Positions 1 through 11,542 of a stretch of DNA of 64,000 nucleotides are shown piece by piece (position 1 is the stretch's first letter; each line of letters opens with the position of its first letter). The position numbers were made by a program, and so were the translations under genes. The stretch spans positions 290,446 to 354,445 of the forward strand of contig QKWP01000053.1 of the NCBI GenBank assembly GCA_003550325.1. The letters are read 5' to 3'. The DNA is from Gigaspora rosea. Lineage: Eukaryota; Glomeromycota; Glomeromycetes; Diversisporales; Gigasporaceae. The notes under the pieces are model-generated. The model was not told the DNA's origin, ran no database searches, and saw nothing but the letters and a program-made list of their open reading frames with translations.

Positions 1-332
1 GGACCACAGTAATATTCGTACTATCATATCGATTTTTGCACTTATATGATAGCGTTATCCAGTTGTTACTATTGTATTTATTGATCATATTTAATAAATA
101 ATGTGACCTAAAATAATGTAAGCTCGAAATTCTGGATTTTTTTTTTAAAATAGTTATATACATATGTTTAGTTTTCTCAGCTATTTACAGCATCATTATT
201 TTTAAAGCACTATAAAAAAAAAGTACAAGCATGATGATAATGAAAGCATTGTGATTCATAATAATGCACATTACAATTGCTTATCGTTATTAAATTTTGT
301 TTATAATTTTGTTTAAATGTTCCGTTCCTGTT

Positions 333-352
333 TCGCGCGATGACGTCGCGCA
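333..352. repeat. GC-rich hairpin in A+T-rich spacer
   Basis: A short perfect stem (GCGCGA / TCGCGC around TGACG) stands out in otherwise A+T-rich DNA. The context TTCCGTTCCTG before it and CAGCTA after it recurs near 52171-52189, where the stem has a different sequence but still pairs. Both copies are followed by TTTGCAAA-like and ACGATAA-like motifs. It is probably part of an old dispersed repeat. Nothing else is recognised in 1-960. Confidence 0.5.
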
Positions 353-959
353 GCTATCTAATTTATTATTTATTAAAATTTTTTTGCAAATACAATAATA
401 AATTCAAATAACGATAACAATTAATACATAATTTAGCAAGGTTGAAAACTAATAACGATAACGATAAATGAATAAAATAGCCATATATTCTATAGGAAAT
501 ATGTACGTTAAAATTTCAAGCGTCAATAAACAAACTTCTTGCTAGTCGCCATAAGAGAGAATTGGTAAAAAAGGTTATGGCACTTAACTAAGAGGTCTAT
601 TTCTTTTTAAACAATTTTTTTCGGGCTGAATTTAAGTATCTTATTGCTTTAATTGATTCTTTATAATAGTTTTTGTTAAGTCTTTTGCCACTTTAGATTT
701 CTTAATTATTTTTTATTTTTATTTTTTTAAGTCCCTGTGATATTCAGCAAATTCAATTTCTCGTAACAAATATGAGGCGTAAATAACATGGAAATTTTTT
801 ATTGGAATTAATGTTCCTATATTTGCTGCAAGTACATGAGTGACGAAAGGAATTTGCTGTTGTGAATTAAATGTTCAATACGATTATTGAATATATGCTC
901 AATATAATTATTTAGAATCGATTCTCATCTCTGATTTAGATTAATTTAATAAGGTCATC

Positions 960-1262
960 AAGGTTCTCATATTTTTCATTAAGAGTAAAGTGCTCCTTGC
1001 CCTTTCAATGCAAGTGGATTTTTGAAATAATACTGTATATAACGATCTGTCAAAGTCACTTAGAACTTCGTCGTCTCTTAATTTGTGATAAATGGCTGCT
1101 CATATCTTGGCTAACCTATCATCTGGTTCAATACTTTATCAAATGATTTTATATGACCTAAAAAAGCCTTTTGAATTTGCTTTCAAAAAATCCAATCTGA
1201 CACAACTATTCCATGCAATATTTCAAGAGCCAACATTTCTTGATAGAATGTTTCTCAGGTTT
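960..1262 (-). pseudogene. Unrecognised degraded coding relic
   Basis: The minus strand reads as protein-like sequence across this stretch, with phrases such as KLRDDEVLSDFDRSLY and STCIERARSTLLLMKN, rich in charged residues and unlike random A+T-rich translation. In-frame stops interrupt it (for example between LAKI and AAIYHK) and I see no start or splice sites. The longer plus-strand frame here looks like a shadow. I do not recognise the family. Position 1290-2005 beyond it holds only A+T-rich sequence with loose TTAGACAATAGAC-type repeats. Confidence 0.3.
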
Positions 1263-2005
1263 TTTTTCTCCCAAATCAACCAATAATAATCGAGGATATA
1301 AAAAATTTTGCACTCAAAAATTATTACCAAGCGAATTCTCGTAAAAACAGCCTTTTAACACTTTGTTTTCTAATTAAATACGGAATAATTACAGTATTTG
1401 TGTAGTTCATTATAACCCAAAAGTAAGTTAGCAAGTCTTTTTTTTGAAAATTTACTGCCCTTGACCGTTATAAGCCAATTAAACCAGGGCATGAATAGAC
1501 AATAGGCAAGCCAATAAATTCAATGACAGTTTAATGGTCTAACTATGACATTAGACAATAGACAAATAAACATATAGCTTAAAGGAATCTAATTGGTTAA
1601 TTTTATACATAGATAATAAAAAAAACTAGTTTGAATAGGCATTAGACAGTCATTAAATTAATTAACCATTAGCAATTAGACAATAATATTTTGACTAGAC
1701 TATGTCTATTCACATTCTAAATTAAACCATACCATTTAAATAATGGCAAAAGTATTTCTATTTACAGCTTGGTAAAGCTGCTTTATTGGTTTTTGTCTGC
1801 TTTTTATTTTGTCTAGATGTAGAAAAGCTTTTAATTTATTGTATAATATCTATTATTTATTAACAAAATGATCTAAATTAGTATATAATAAATATATAAT
1901 GAATATACTAAATATATGATAATTATATTTTTTTCTTTCTACTAATACTTTTATAACTTCATTACTAATATAATATGTTTATTATATAGATACAATATAA
2001 TAAAT

Positions 2006-2229
2006 GTGGCAGCTTATGCTGAAATTGGCTTATGCTGAAAATTTAAGTTATTTTATTATGAAATTATAAAATTTTAGAGGGCTTTTTCAGGGGTGTTTTT
2101 TTTATAGTTTGGTTAGGGTTTAGGGTTAGGGTTATCAATAAAAGAGTATATGTGGATTTTAGTAGGTATTGTAGATTTAAATAGAGACCCCGGATTTCAG
2201 CATAAGCCAATTTCAGCATAAGCCGCCAC
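2006..2229. mobile_element. MITE with 35-bp terminal inverted repeats and telomere-like core
   Basis: The ends are inverted copies of about 35 bp with one mismatch; each end contains GGCTTATGCTGAAA-type sequence twice. A 7-bp direct repeat AATAAAT flanks it (1999-2005 and 2230-2236). The interior carries TTAGGG-like units near 2112-2133. At 224 bp with no open frame it is a non-autonomous DNA element. The superfamily is not clear; the A+T-rich target makes the duplication length uncertain by a base or so. Confidence 0.85.
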
Positions 2230-2236
2230 AATAAAT

Positions 2237-3108
2237 ATATAAAATAATATGTTATTAATCTAATAATATTAATAATATAATATAATAAAATTATTATAAT
2301 ATAATAAGAATATTTTTAATTTACACCACTGGTTAAGGAAACCAGTATGCTATATCTTAAAAACATACTAAGTAAACGAGATCGGATATTCTAAGTAAAA
2401 ATGCTCAAGACCCATGAAAGCCTCACGAGAACTAAGATCGGGCCTTATTTCTAATCTATATTATATTATATAAAAAAAACTAATTTATGGTAAAAATCAC
2501 TTTTTAACTTAAAGTTCTCTCACCCTAAGATTAATAGAGGTGTTATAATAATTCTATAATAATTATAATAAAAATAATACGTAAAATTTTACTCCCTCCA
2601 TATCATCCAATACGTAGTACTGTGTAACAAACCAATATTTTTTAAAAAAATCCAATATCTTCTATTCATAATACGCCAATATCCAATGTTAAGAAGTTTT
2701 TAAAAAAAAGGGAGGGTTCACTGGGGTGATGAATAAATTATATCTAATATGTTAATATGTTTATTATATAAATATGTTTCTTACAAAAAAGTTAACAGAA
2801 CTTACTATGACTTATTATTATATATTAGATATATGATATTTATATATTATATATATGATATTTATATTTTTGAAAAATCAAAGTTTTTTTTGTAAAACAA
2901 ATTTGAATAATGGAAATACCCGGGGATACTTCCATATAAATTTTATGATAAATAATATATCCTCCTGAGCAAAACTTTCATAAATCAAATTTTTAACAAT
3001 ATCTAAATGCATAAGTAAATAAAAAAAAAAAAGTATTTATAGAGGTAAAAGCTCAGGATTAAAATTATATCTCAAAATGATAAAATACTTAATAATTTAT
3101 TATGATTC
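2237..3108. other. A+T-rich spacer and 3' flank of the channel gene
   Basis: No coding signal is seen. The stretch holds homopolymer runs and TATA-type simple sequence. The part nearest 3109 is probably the 3' untranslated region of the minus-strand gene next to it. Confidence 0.5.
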
Positions 3109-6100
3109 TCATTTTAATTCCTCGAATTTGGCATTAATTAAATTTACCAAGTCTTTAAACCTTGACTCAATGTCTTTAACATTTGGTTCATGCAAGTCTT
3201 TAGGAAGTTGAAGAGTATCTCTAAAATACAAAGAAAAATAAGGCTTTTTATAGGCTGTCCATTTATTATCTAGAATATCTTTTGCAAGGTTTCGAAGTTC
3301 AATTGTATGAGCTTCATAAAAGCTTTTTATTTGAATAATTTAAATGTAAGTAAATAAATTATATCATTTTTTAATGTGCATTTAAATTAAATAACTTACA
3401 TAATATATGGAAACCAATTTTCTTTTCTTCTTTGATGAGGTAACATATAAAATAACTCAATTTCGGATAATATCTATTAATAACAAGAAAAAATTTCTTG
3501 AATTTAAATATACAATTAAACTTTTTAATAAAAAAAAAAGAACTATACTTCAGCTTTTAGAATTAAAAACGATTCTTTTGCACCAATATCATTAATGGCA
3601 TTAATAATCAATCCAATAAATAAGTTCATTAAATAAATTGTTGATAAGAAAAAAAAAGCAATAATGAACATGATCAAGATAGGATTATCACTTAAATTCC
3701 AGTCTGATACTTGTGATACATCTCCTTTAAATTTAAAAATTAAGTATGAATATAATGCAAATTTAGTGATTATAAATAGGTTCACAATGCAGATTTTAGT
3801 TACCTGTGAGCATAATATAAATAGGCAAAAGTGCACCGCTTATCGTTGTAAATAAAGTATTTTCGTCGGTCACATTATCATATATCTCAGAATGTAATAG
3901 AAAATATAATGAATGTGCAAAAGCAAATATGATAAATAAAAATATAATTGAAAATGAAAATGTACTTTTCGCACTCCGAAAAATCATAGAAAAATAAGTG
4001 CCAGAAAATTCAAAGACCCGAAAAAATAAAAGAAATTTAATATCCAGCAATAGAATAGAAATAGCAATCATTGGTACTGATATAGTTCCATTATGAAGCC
4101 ATATGAACGATGATATAGTTGGAAATAAAAATACACCTAAGTCTTTGAAATAATAGAATAAAAGATAAAAGATTAGTGAAAATAAGTAATAACTGATCTA
4201 TTGTTAAGCTAATATGTTTATAAATTACCAAAAAAATTCCATATAATAAGTATGTACAAAGTCGGGTGATAAATAAATTGACGTAGCTCGAAAAATAAAT
4301 GCCAAAAACCAAGAAAAATAGTCAAATACAAGAGAAAATTTAGATCATCTTGATAAATTTTTCTAGATAATGTTGCTGCTATGGTAAAACTACAGAGAAA
4401 AATAGTATAAATTGCCCATATCACAAAATAATACATTCTTCCATAAGTATTCCATTTAAACTCAAGTAATGCTTCTATATTTATATATTTATATAATTCA
4501 TAATTAATCATTTTATTATAAGGTGATTCGGCAAAACCACTAGATTCAGGCAACAATAATTCTTTCCAAAAATTATAATCCTTTGGGTAAGTAACAAAGT
4601 TTGGTAAAGGAATTACAAGTTTTACAGAACTATGTCTTGAATTCTTGAACAGATTTACAAAATATTTTACAAAATTGCTCCAAGCAATATTTGAGGCATA
4701 TATATCAAGGAAAGACGTTCTAGATAAATGACAGTATGTCCCATAACTGGATAAATGTGATGTTGTTGATTGTAAATCGGGGTAACAGTAGGAAGCACAA
4801 ACGCTATCTGAGTTAAAAGACTAGCTATATATGCAGGGTGATCTTTTGATAATTCAGTAAAGTTCTCAAAAATAATTTTTAATAAGGAGATTTTAGAGAT
4901 CATAAAATTTAGATTTTTCAAAATTGCATTTAAACAGCATCTTCCCAAATCATGAATCCAAAAATCATCATTTAATTTAATTAATGTTTTCATGAGATCA
5001 TTTCCATAACAAGTTAGATAAAATTCATCATCAATATTATCTCCTAAAAATTTATAGAAAAGTTTCTCCCTACCAAAAACAACATCCAAATTTTTGCATA
5101 TTATTTCATAGTTAGAAGCAGGCAAAAATCTTTCCGAATCCTTATTATTAAAGAGCTTATTTTTTTCTACTTTTTCAAGGTTAAACTTTTCTAAATCACT
5201 ATTCCATCCTTTCAAATTACAATTGTTCCAATAGTAAAGCATCCTAATTTCTTTTCCTTTTTTTTTAAGTTTATGTTTAACGGACCAAACAAATATACCA
5301 ATTTGTGTAGTCATAATTAAATCATCATTCTCAAGACGGTCACATTGTAGTATAAATTTTTCGCCATTAGTATGAAAAGATGGGAGAATATCCAGTTTCC
5401 ATGTGTCGTTACCATCTTTAACATATTTAGCCTCAAGCACTATTGATTCAGGTTTGCAATCCAATTTCCATTGAAATAGAAGCCCTTGTAACTCTTTACA
5501 TATGATATATTTGCCACTAGCCATATTTAATCCATTCTTTATTATTTCAATTATTTTTTTTGATGGTACTGTAACACTATTTATACGGCATTTTCTATTT
5601 GTTGGATTTTGCATTTACCAACTGTTATCCGGCATTTGAAATTTTAAGATTTTTATGCACGTGAGTTACACACGTTATCCGAAATATTTTAAATCCGTTC
5701 CGGATTTAAAATATATCCGAACAACGTGTGTAACAAACGTGCATAAAAATTTAAAATCTCAAACGCCGGTCAACAGTTGGTATATGCAAAACCAACAAAT
5801 ATAAATGCCGTATAATCCAGTTATTCAAGCACGAAGTACTCATAACTACGGTACAATAGTGTTCTAATACTAGTAAAGTGCTATCGCGCTTTACTAGCAT
5901 TAGAACACTATTGTACCTTACCGTTATTTGCCATATGATTTGACTGGTCGAATTTTAAGCACCTTCGGTGTTTAAAATCGACCAATCAAATAGCATACAG
6001 CAAATAACTATTAATTATGTCGCCTAGATCCTTTCGTAAATAATCGATCCAATTATCATGCACTAATTCCCTAATGAATAAATTTCCATCAATTGTGTAA

Positions 6101-7234
6101 ATAATTTTATCAGATTTAATTATGTATGTTGAGGGAATTTTTGTTTGATTAGAATCATCAACTTTAAACAGTTTAGTCGCATTTATTCTCTCCTTAAGTA
6201 TATATGGATCCATTAGAAAGCATTTCTTGTTGCGTGTTGGATCTTGCGTTATTATTAATAATCGTTCTCCCTTATTGGAAGCGATCAAATGAAAACCATC
6301 TATTATCTCTTCTATTTCGCCTAAAATAAAAAAAAATTAATAACAGATAATATAGTGATTTATATTAATATGTTATCTAAAAGCTTACAATAAGCTAAGT
6401 TCATCTAAATTTTTGTGGAAAATACATATAAGCGCATTTTTATTTTCTTTTTTTCTCTTGCATGAACTAATAGCAACTCTTCATCATCACTAAATCCAAT
6501 AGTTTCAAGAATATAGACCCAATCTATTAAAACATGAGTTTTAGTAGACAATGTTTCAATATCCCATATTGCTATTTCGTGAATCGTATCATTATATATG
6601 ATAAAATTTCCCTTAGGAGTTATGTAAATTTTTTTAAAATACTTTAGTTCAATCATTGATATACAAGACCAAGTGATATTATCTTTTCTGCTACATGAAA
6701 AAATATATGCTCTGTAATTTCTGGCATTTACCATTACAAGGTTTCCATTGTTAATAAAGGATAAAAAGTCAATTTCTTTTTGTCGATCCGGAAAACATAA
6801 AAAAACCTCTTTGTTAGTTATGAAACTATAAAAGTCTATAATCAAATATTACAAAAAAATTTATATGAGCGAATTGAATTGGTAAAATATAAAATTATAA
6901 GCTTACTAAAATTATAAGAATTTCGGCTGATACTATCTTTATCAAGCTTAATAGAAACATGCATATTATCTGAGACTGCAAAAAGTCTAGAACCTTCTGA
7001 CTCTATACAAGCAGCATCAATAAAAATTTCTTTTTCATATTTCAAATGCTGCTCCTCATTAACAATAGACCAAAGACTAATGTACTTTTCTTTGCTTACT
7101 GCAGCAATGTATTTCATTTCGGGTGAGCAAACAATTTCTAAAATATTCTTTGTTGTGTTTTTGTCTAAAGTTTCTTCTTTTGTATTTGGGTCTATTTGAA
7201 CATTAACTTGTGAGCTATCAAAAATAGATGACAT
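3109..7234 (-). pseudogene. WD40-like / ion-transport-domain channel gene, disrupted
   Basis: This multi-exon minus-strand gene starts at an ATG near 7234 (MSSIFDSS...). The N-terminal third is beta-propeller-like (SPEMKYIAAVSKEKYISLWS; ITPKGNFIIYND...IAIWDIETL), the middle is soluble (LENDDLI, IGIFVWS), and the C-terminal third has six membrane segments of a TRP-like ion-transport domain (FELRQFIYHP, IMLTGD, LMNLFIGLI) followed by a charged tail ending at 3109. Exons that join in frame are 3109-3322, 3400-3473, 3549-3724, 3804-4142 and the exon ending at 4229; others span 6320 downwards, 6835 downwards and 6907-7234. Known relatives in Glomeromycotina read continuously. Here a hairpin insertion (5582-6006) interrupts the frame, the frame shifts between about 4750 and 4820, and the joint near 6405-6320 is not clean. 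Sequencing error could explain the frameshift but not the insertion. Likely a recent pseudogene; its plasma-membrane role is inferred from family only. Confidence 0.85.
5582..6006. mobile_element. Insertion made of three consecutive hairpins
   Basis: The 425-bp block is flanked by ACTATT at 5576-5581 and 6007-6012. Removing it and one ACTATT restores the channel reading frame exactly (…DIIN-SVTVPS…), so the empty site can be inferred. It consists of a long palindrome (5581-5815, arms about 115 bp around GTTCC), a second (about 5849-5918) and a third (about 5922-6008). It has no open frame. It could be a composite foldback element. GT and AG lie near its ends but splicing there would shift the frame. 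Confidence 0.8.
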
Positions 7235-7650
7235 TTTCCACAACGGTATTGCAAAAGCTTTTTTTTAAAGGTAATCTTAAACAAGGTTGCTAAAGTAACC
7301 GTAAAATTTTTAAGAAAATTATAAAATTTGTAAGTTTACGTTTATCGATATTTTCCACGAATCCCTAGCATGCAAAAATAAAAAATATATATATATATTG
7401 GATAGTTTGATATTAAGAGCAATTTCTAGACTTTGAGCATGATTTTAAAATTTGCACAAAAGTGGCTATGTAGTTCTGAAACAGTGACTTAGATGAGAAA
7501 TTGTTTGTTGATTCAACATGCTAAGCCCTTTGTATGAAAGCCACTTTTCTACTATTCATTATAAATGTTAAGCATATTGCGTTATCATCTAAAACTGAAA
7601 TCGGATGATGATGAAATCCACGTGACCCGTATCTATTGACGTACCTATTC

Positions 7651-8390
7651 CAGGGGAGACCGTCCCAAATTAGGGGGTCGTCTAAAGCCATGTACCCACG
7701 TGACATTTTCGTGTAAATCAACCAAACGGAGTCGCGAAATTTTGTTTACACGGATCAGCCCGAAGAAGTCAAAAAACAAAAAAAACGCAAGAACATAAAA
7801 ACGGCTTTCTAAACCTATCTTGGGCCATTAATAAAAAATGTCGGGAAGGTAATTTTACCTATATTGGTCCTAACCCTAACCCCGACCCTAATCCTAAACA
7901 GACTCTGATACGAATTTTAACTAAAATTTCAAAAAATCACGTGGGTACATGGCTTTAGCCATCCCCCAAATTAGGAAATAGTCGGGATGATCGTTACACA
8001 ATTCATTAAAGTTTTTTTATACAGTTTACAATACTCTTTTCGTGAGGTCATCGTGGCTTATTCGCATTATGAAACGTGATAAATTAGTATACAAACTTGT
8101 GGCTTCCGTATTGTACTTTAATAAAATAGTTGGATTCAAGATGATTTACCGGATATTTATATTACGATTTATGTATTTATAAGTTATAAACAGGGGAGAC
8201 CGTCCCGAGTGCCCCGATTTTGTAGATCGTTACACAATTGATTTAAAAAATTTTTTTATACGTTTTACAGTACTTTTTTCGGAAGCTCGGGTAGATTATC
8301 TCTTTTGTGAACCCACAAAGCATATTAAGTAAAACTTGAAGTTTTCGTGCCGTATTATAAGAATATCAGTTGAATCCCTCTGAATCCCTC
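7651..8390. repeat. Direct repeat starting CAGGGGAGACCGTCCC
   Basis: The motif CAGGGGAGACCGTCCC occurs at 7651 and 8191. Each is followed by related sequence sharing GATCGTTACACAATT and a T-rich tract, about 240 bp per copy once the MITE at 7673-7967 is removed. A related inverted copy of the motif lies at 9021-9036, so the copies may be hAT-like ends (CAGGG start), but I could not find a matching target duplication. Confidence 0.55.
7673..7967. mobile_element. MITE with telomere-like core, target duplication AAATTA
   Basis: The ends GGGGG…TAAAGCCATGTACCCACGTGA are inverted copies of about 38 bp with a few mismatches. AAATTA flanks both sides (7667-7672 and 7968-7973). The centre carries CCCTAA-like units at about 7868-7898. 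It sits inside the first copy of the 7651 repeat, so it inserted after that repeat formed or spread. Confidence 0.8.
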
Positions 8391-9198
8391 GTCCTTCGTG
8401 CTATATTTTACCTGTAGAAGTTATGAGTAAGTTACAATCTCTATGTTGACCAAATCTCGTCTGTTGCGCAAAAAAAGGGGCAAAAAGCAAAGTGACGATT
8501 TAGAGAAGTGTAAAGTTTATAGATTGTAAGATCTTTTTTACATGCGTTATATATAATTTTTGTTAAAAAAAGTTAGAACATATAAATGACAGATATTAAT
8601 GCCTTTTTTTTTTGTTTTTGTTATAAGAGTTTTTAGGTTTTTAGGATGTTGTAATAGATTTATGTAGATACAATATGTAATACGATGTGTAGAACAAAAT
8701 TATGAATAGTTAAGGTCTCTTCAATGGAGTCAGAGTACGTACTGTAACTTCAAGTTTATTAGATATACTGTAGAATCGAATATAGAGATTATTAAAGAAA
8801 ATAACAATAGATATAACTTAATATAGAATATAGTTTAATATGATCTAAATCAATAAAGATATGCTCTCTAAATGTGATAATAGTCCGTGATATTTATTTT
8901 GAATTTTAAATATAAATTTTATTAATTTTGTTTGTTTCGTTTTTAATAAAATTATCAATTTTGATTGGCTGGTTAGCATGTGACAATCATCCAACATTTG
9001 TGTAACTATTTTCCATATTTGGGACGGTCTCTCCTGTTCCCTTTTTTACTTATAATTTATTTTGAGATAATTGAGTTTAATCATTTGTTTTGATTTTCGG
9101 ACTGATCCGGGATTAATTAATTTCACGATTTTGATTGGTTAAATGTAACAGGTGACTATCGGGTAATCTCGTGATGTGTTGGCCCTACGCGGCTTCAT
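8391..9198. other. A+T-rich spacer with inverted GGGACGGTCTCTCCTG motif
   Basis: No gene is seen. The motif at 9021-9036 is the inverted counterpart of the motif at 7651 and 8191. The remainder is A+T-rich. Confidence 0.5.
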
Positions 9199-10416
9199 GT
9201 ATTTTTTCTTTTACAATTATCTTGATTTTTTATTATGCAAATCGACTTTCATTTATAATTGAAAAATATCGACCATGTCAAAATTTATATAAATCTAGTG
9301 AAAACTCAATTTTCGAAAAATTGCAAAAAAGGGCTGTTTTAATGTGTAACACCCCATATGTCCTCCTATAGATATATTTTATTACCATACCCGAATTCCA
9401 TACTAAATTATCTGCGACGCGTGAAAGTGAATTAGATTCATGCTTGAACAATACTGAGCGTCGTGAAGCCTTTAAATATTATCGCAAATCTGCTAGCCCA
9501 ATGAAGAGTTAGAAAGGCGGATTTCAAATTAATGCTTCAGGTGTGAGTCTTGAATTGNTTTTTCTTTTACAATTATCTTGATTTTTTATTATGCAAATCG
9601 ACTTTCATTTATAATTGAAAAATATCGACCATGTCAAAATTTATATAAATCTAGTGAAAACTCAATTTTCGAAAAATTGCAAAAAAGGGCTGTTTTAATG
9701 TGTAACACCCCATATGTCCTCCTATAGATATATTTTATTACCATACCCGAATTCCATACTAAATTATCTGCGACGCGTGAAAGTGAATTAGATTCATGCT
9801 TGAACAATACTGAGCGTCGTGAAGCCTTTAAATATTATCGCAAATCTGCTAGCCCAATGAAGAGTTAGAAAGGCGGATTTCAAATTAATGCTTCAGGTGT
9901 GAGTCTTGAATTGGGTAAAGACGCGAGGGGAAAGTATAATTGGTGTTGAAGGGAATGTGTATCGGTAATAACGGAAGGATAATGACCCGGAGGAAAAATT
10001 GTAGCTAGCTAATATGTATAAAAGACAGATGTATTCGCCCTACTTGTATCTTTAGGCAATGTCTGAGTGAATTCCTCCTTTATAATAAAGTCTTCTGAGT
10101 GATTTCTTTTTATATCGTATATGCTGATTATTTGCATGATTGATTTATTTATTTATATATCGACTGAATGATTATTGCATATGAGTTTGACGATTGTTTA
10201 TTTGATTTATGTTTACAATGATTATTTGTTTAGATTATTCGTGATTACATATTTTCCTCCTTTATTTATTATAAACCCACCCTATCTTTTATCCTGAACT
10301 ATCTAATATTCTTACAACCCGATATCCATCTAAGTCCATCCCGATCGCCTTAATCATCGTTTACTATCCAAGTAGCTTAAACCGGCGTGTCTGATATCTC
10401 CCAACCGATAGTAACA
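9199..10416 (+). mobile_element. 3' end of an LTR retroelement (fossil)
   Basis: The stretch begins with retroelement-like coding sequence that ends in a phrase resembling EAFKYYRKSASP; the same phrase ends a second relic near 48820. An LTR-like region follows, about 9898-10416, running from TGTGAGTC to GATAGTAACA with a TATAAAAG motif and AATAAAG. No reverse transcriptase or integrase is seen in the part present, so the copy is incomplete and broken. A block of it is duplicated around an N (separate entry). LTR boundaries are approximate and rest on TG…CA ends and comparison with the 48867-49301 copy. Confidence 0.5.
9203..9913. repeat. Exact 355-bp tandem duplication around one N (likely assembly artefact)
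   Basis: Positions 9203-9557 and 9559-9913 appear identical base for base, separated only by the N at 9558. Perfect identity abutting an ambiguous base is the usual signature of a gap closed with overlapping contig ends rather than a biological tandem repeat. Confidence 0.85.
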
Positions 10417-11533
10417 CCGGTTTAAGCTCTTGGATAGTAAACAATATTTATGAGCTATCGGCAGAAGAATTCGAGTTGAGAATTCTGAAGGAACTAGGGT
10501 GATTGGGCGTAAAAGGAATCGAATCAAGTGTAAGGTGGTTAAAAAGGGATGAATTGATGTATAATTAAAACAAAGGGGTTAACTAATGTTATCAATCGTT
10601 AATCAGCGTAAGCAGTCAAACAATGCAAAGTTATATAATTCTAATATAGTCTTAAATGTATTATCAATATATCAAAACAATCAAGTAACGGCTATCAAAA
10701 TAATCAATCAATCAATAAACAAACGATATAAATAAATTAAACAGCGTAACGCTAACAAGCAGTGTTGAGAATTCGATAATAAAATAAATATAAGTTGCCT
10801 TCGGCTTTGAAATGCCTACTAACTTATATAGGGTCAATGTTTTTATTAAACAAAGGATCAGATCGAAGTCTGAAGTCTTTATTGAAGGCAGAATTCAAGC
10901 CTTTAAATACATGTTTTCGACTATATAAATTAATTACAATACTCTACTCTAGGTAACTCTTATCTGTACTCAACGTATTTTTAGAATTATTCGATTCTTT
11001 TCAACACCAATCCCTTCATTAATTACATTAATTACGAACTTGCCTTTGCCTTATTTAAAAGTTCCGTCCGTGAAAGAAAATTTTGAAATGTATCGGCAGA
11101 TTCCTGAAAATATTTGAATGCCTTGGGCATCCAAGATAGGCTAAATAGTCTAATGTTGCCATGAGACACGTACCGAAGACTTCTTATTCAAGCGCGTTGG
11201 TGTAAACGGAGGCAGTAGTCGATCCATCTTCCGATTGATTATCGTATCTATAAAAGACTTCGATCCAATCTTTAGTATAATGTCCCAATATAGTAATAAG
11301 AAAGATATATATGTATAACAAAATAGGAAATAACGGGGATATGTATGTAATAACAAATAAAGAAATAGTAAAGAATATTTATATGTCAATCGATCATCGA
11401 TCAAAATCGATGATCAGAGTATATGGTTTAAGAGTTCGGGATGATCAACGTAATTTAAACACGGGGTTCCGATATCAATGTATAAGACTTTTAAGACTGG
11501 GTAAAAAAAAAAATTTTAATTTTCGAGTGTGAC
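10417..11533 (-). mobile_element. LTR retroelement fragment in opposite orientation (fossil)
   Basis: Read on the minus strand it starts at 11533 with TGTCACACTCGAAAATT, a typical LTR start, and includes AATAAAGACTTC-like sequence shared in style with the plus-strand LTR. An LTR-like end …CTCAACA lies near 10770. Downstream, GTTTACTATCCAAG and TTAAACCGG (10417-10442) mirror 10361-10385, so two related LTR 3' regions face each other. The element is incomplete. Its end at 11533 coincides with the left edge of duplication copy A, so it inserted in or beside that copy. Confidence 0.45.
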
Positions 11534-11542
11534 ACTGGAAAC

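Noticed and set aside
2590-2725. CTCCCTCC…GGGAGGG as a Stowaway-like MITE
   Set aside because: Only a few bases pair at the ends and no target duplication is visible.
3407-3855. Plus-strand open frames over the channel gene
   Set aside because: They are antisense to exons whose minus-strand translation matches a known family and joins at consensus splice sites.
5582-6012. Hairpin block as an ordinary intron
   Set aside because: GT and AG exist near the ends, but removing that interval shifts the frame by one base, whereas excision at the duplication restores it.
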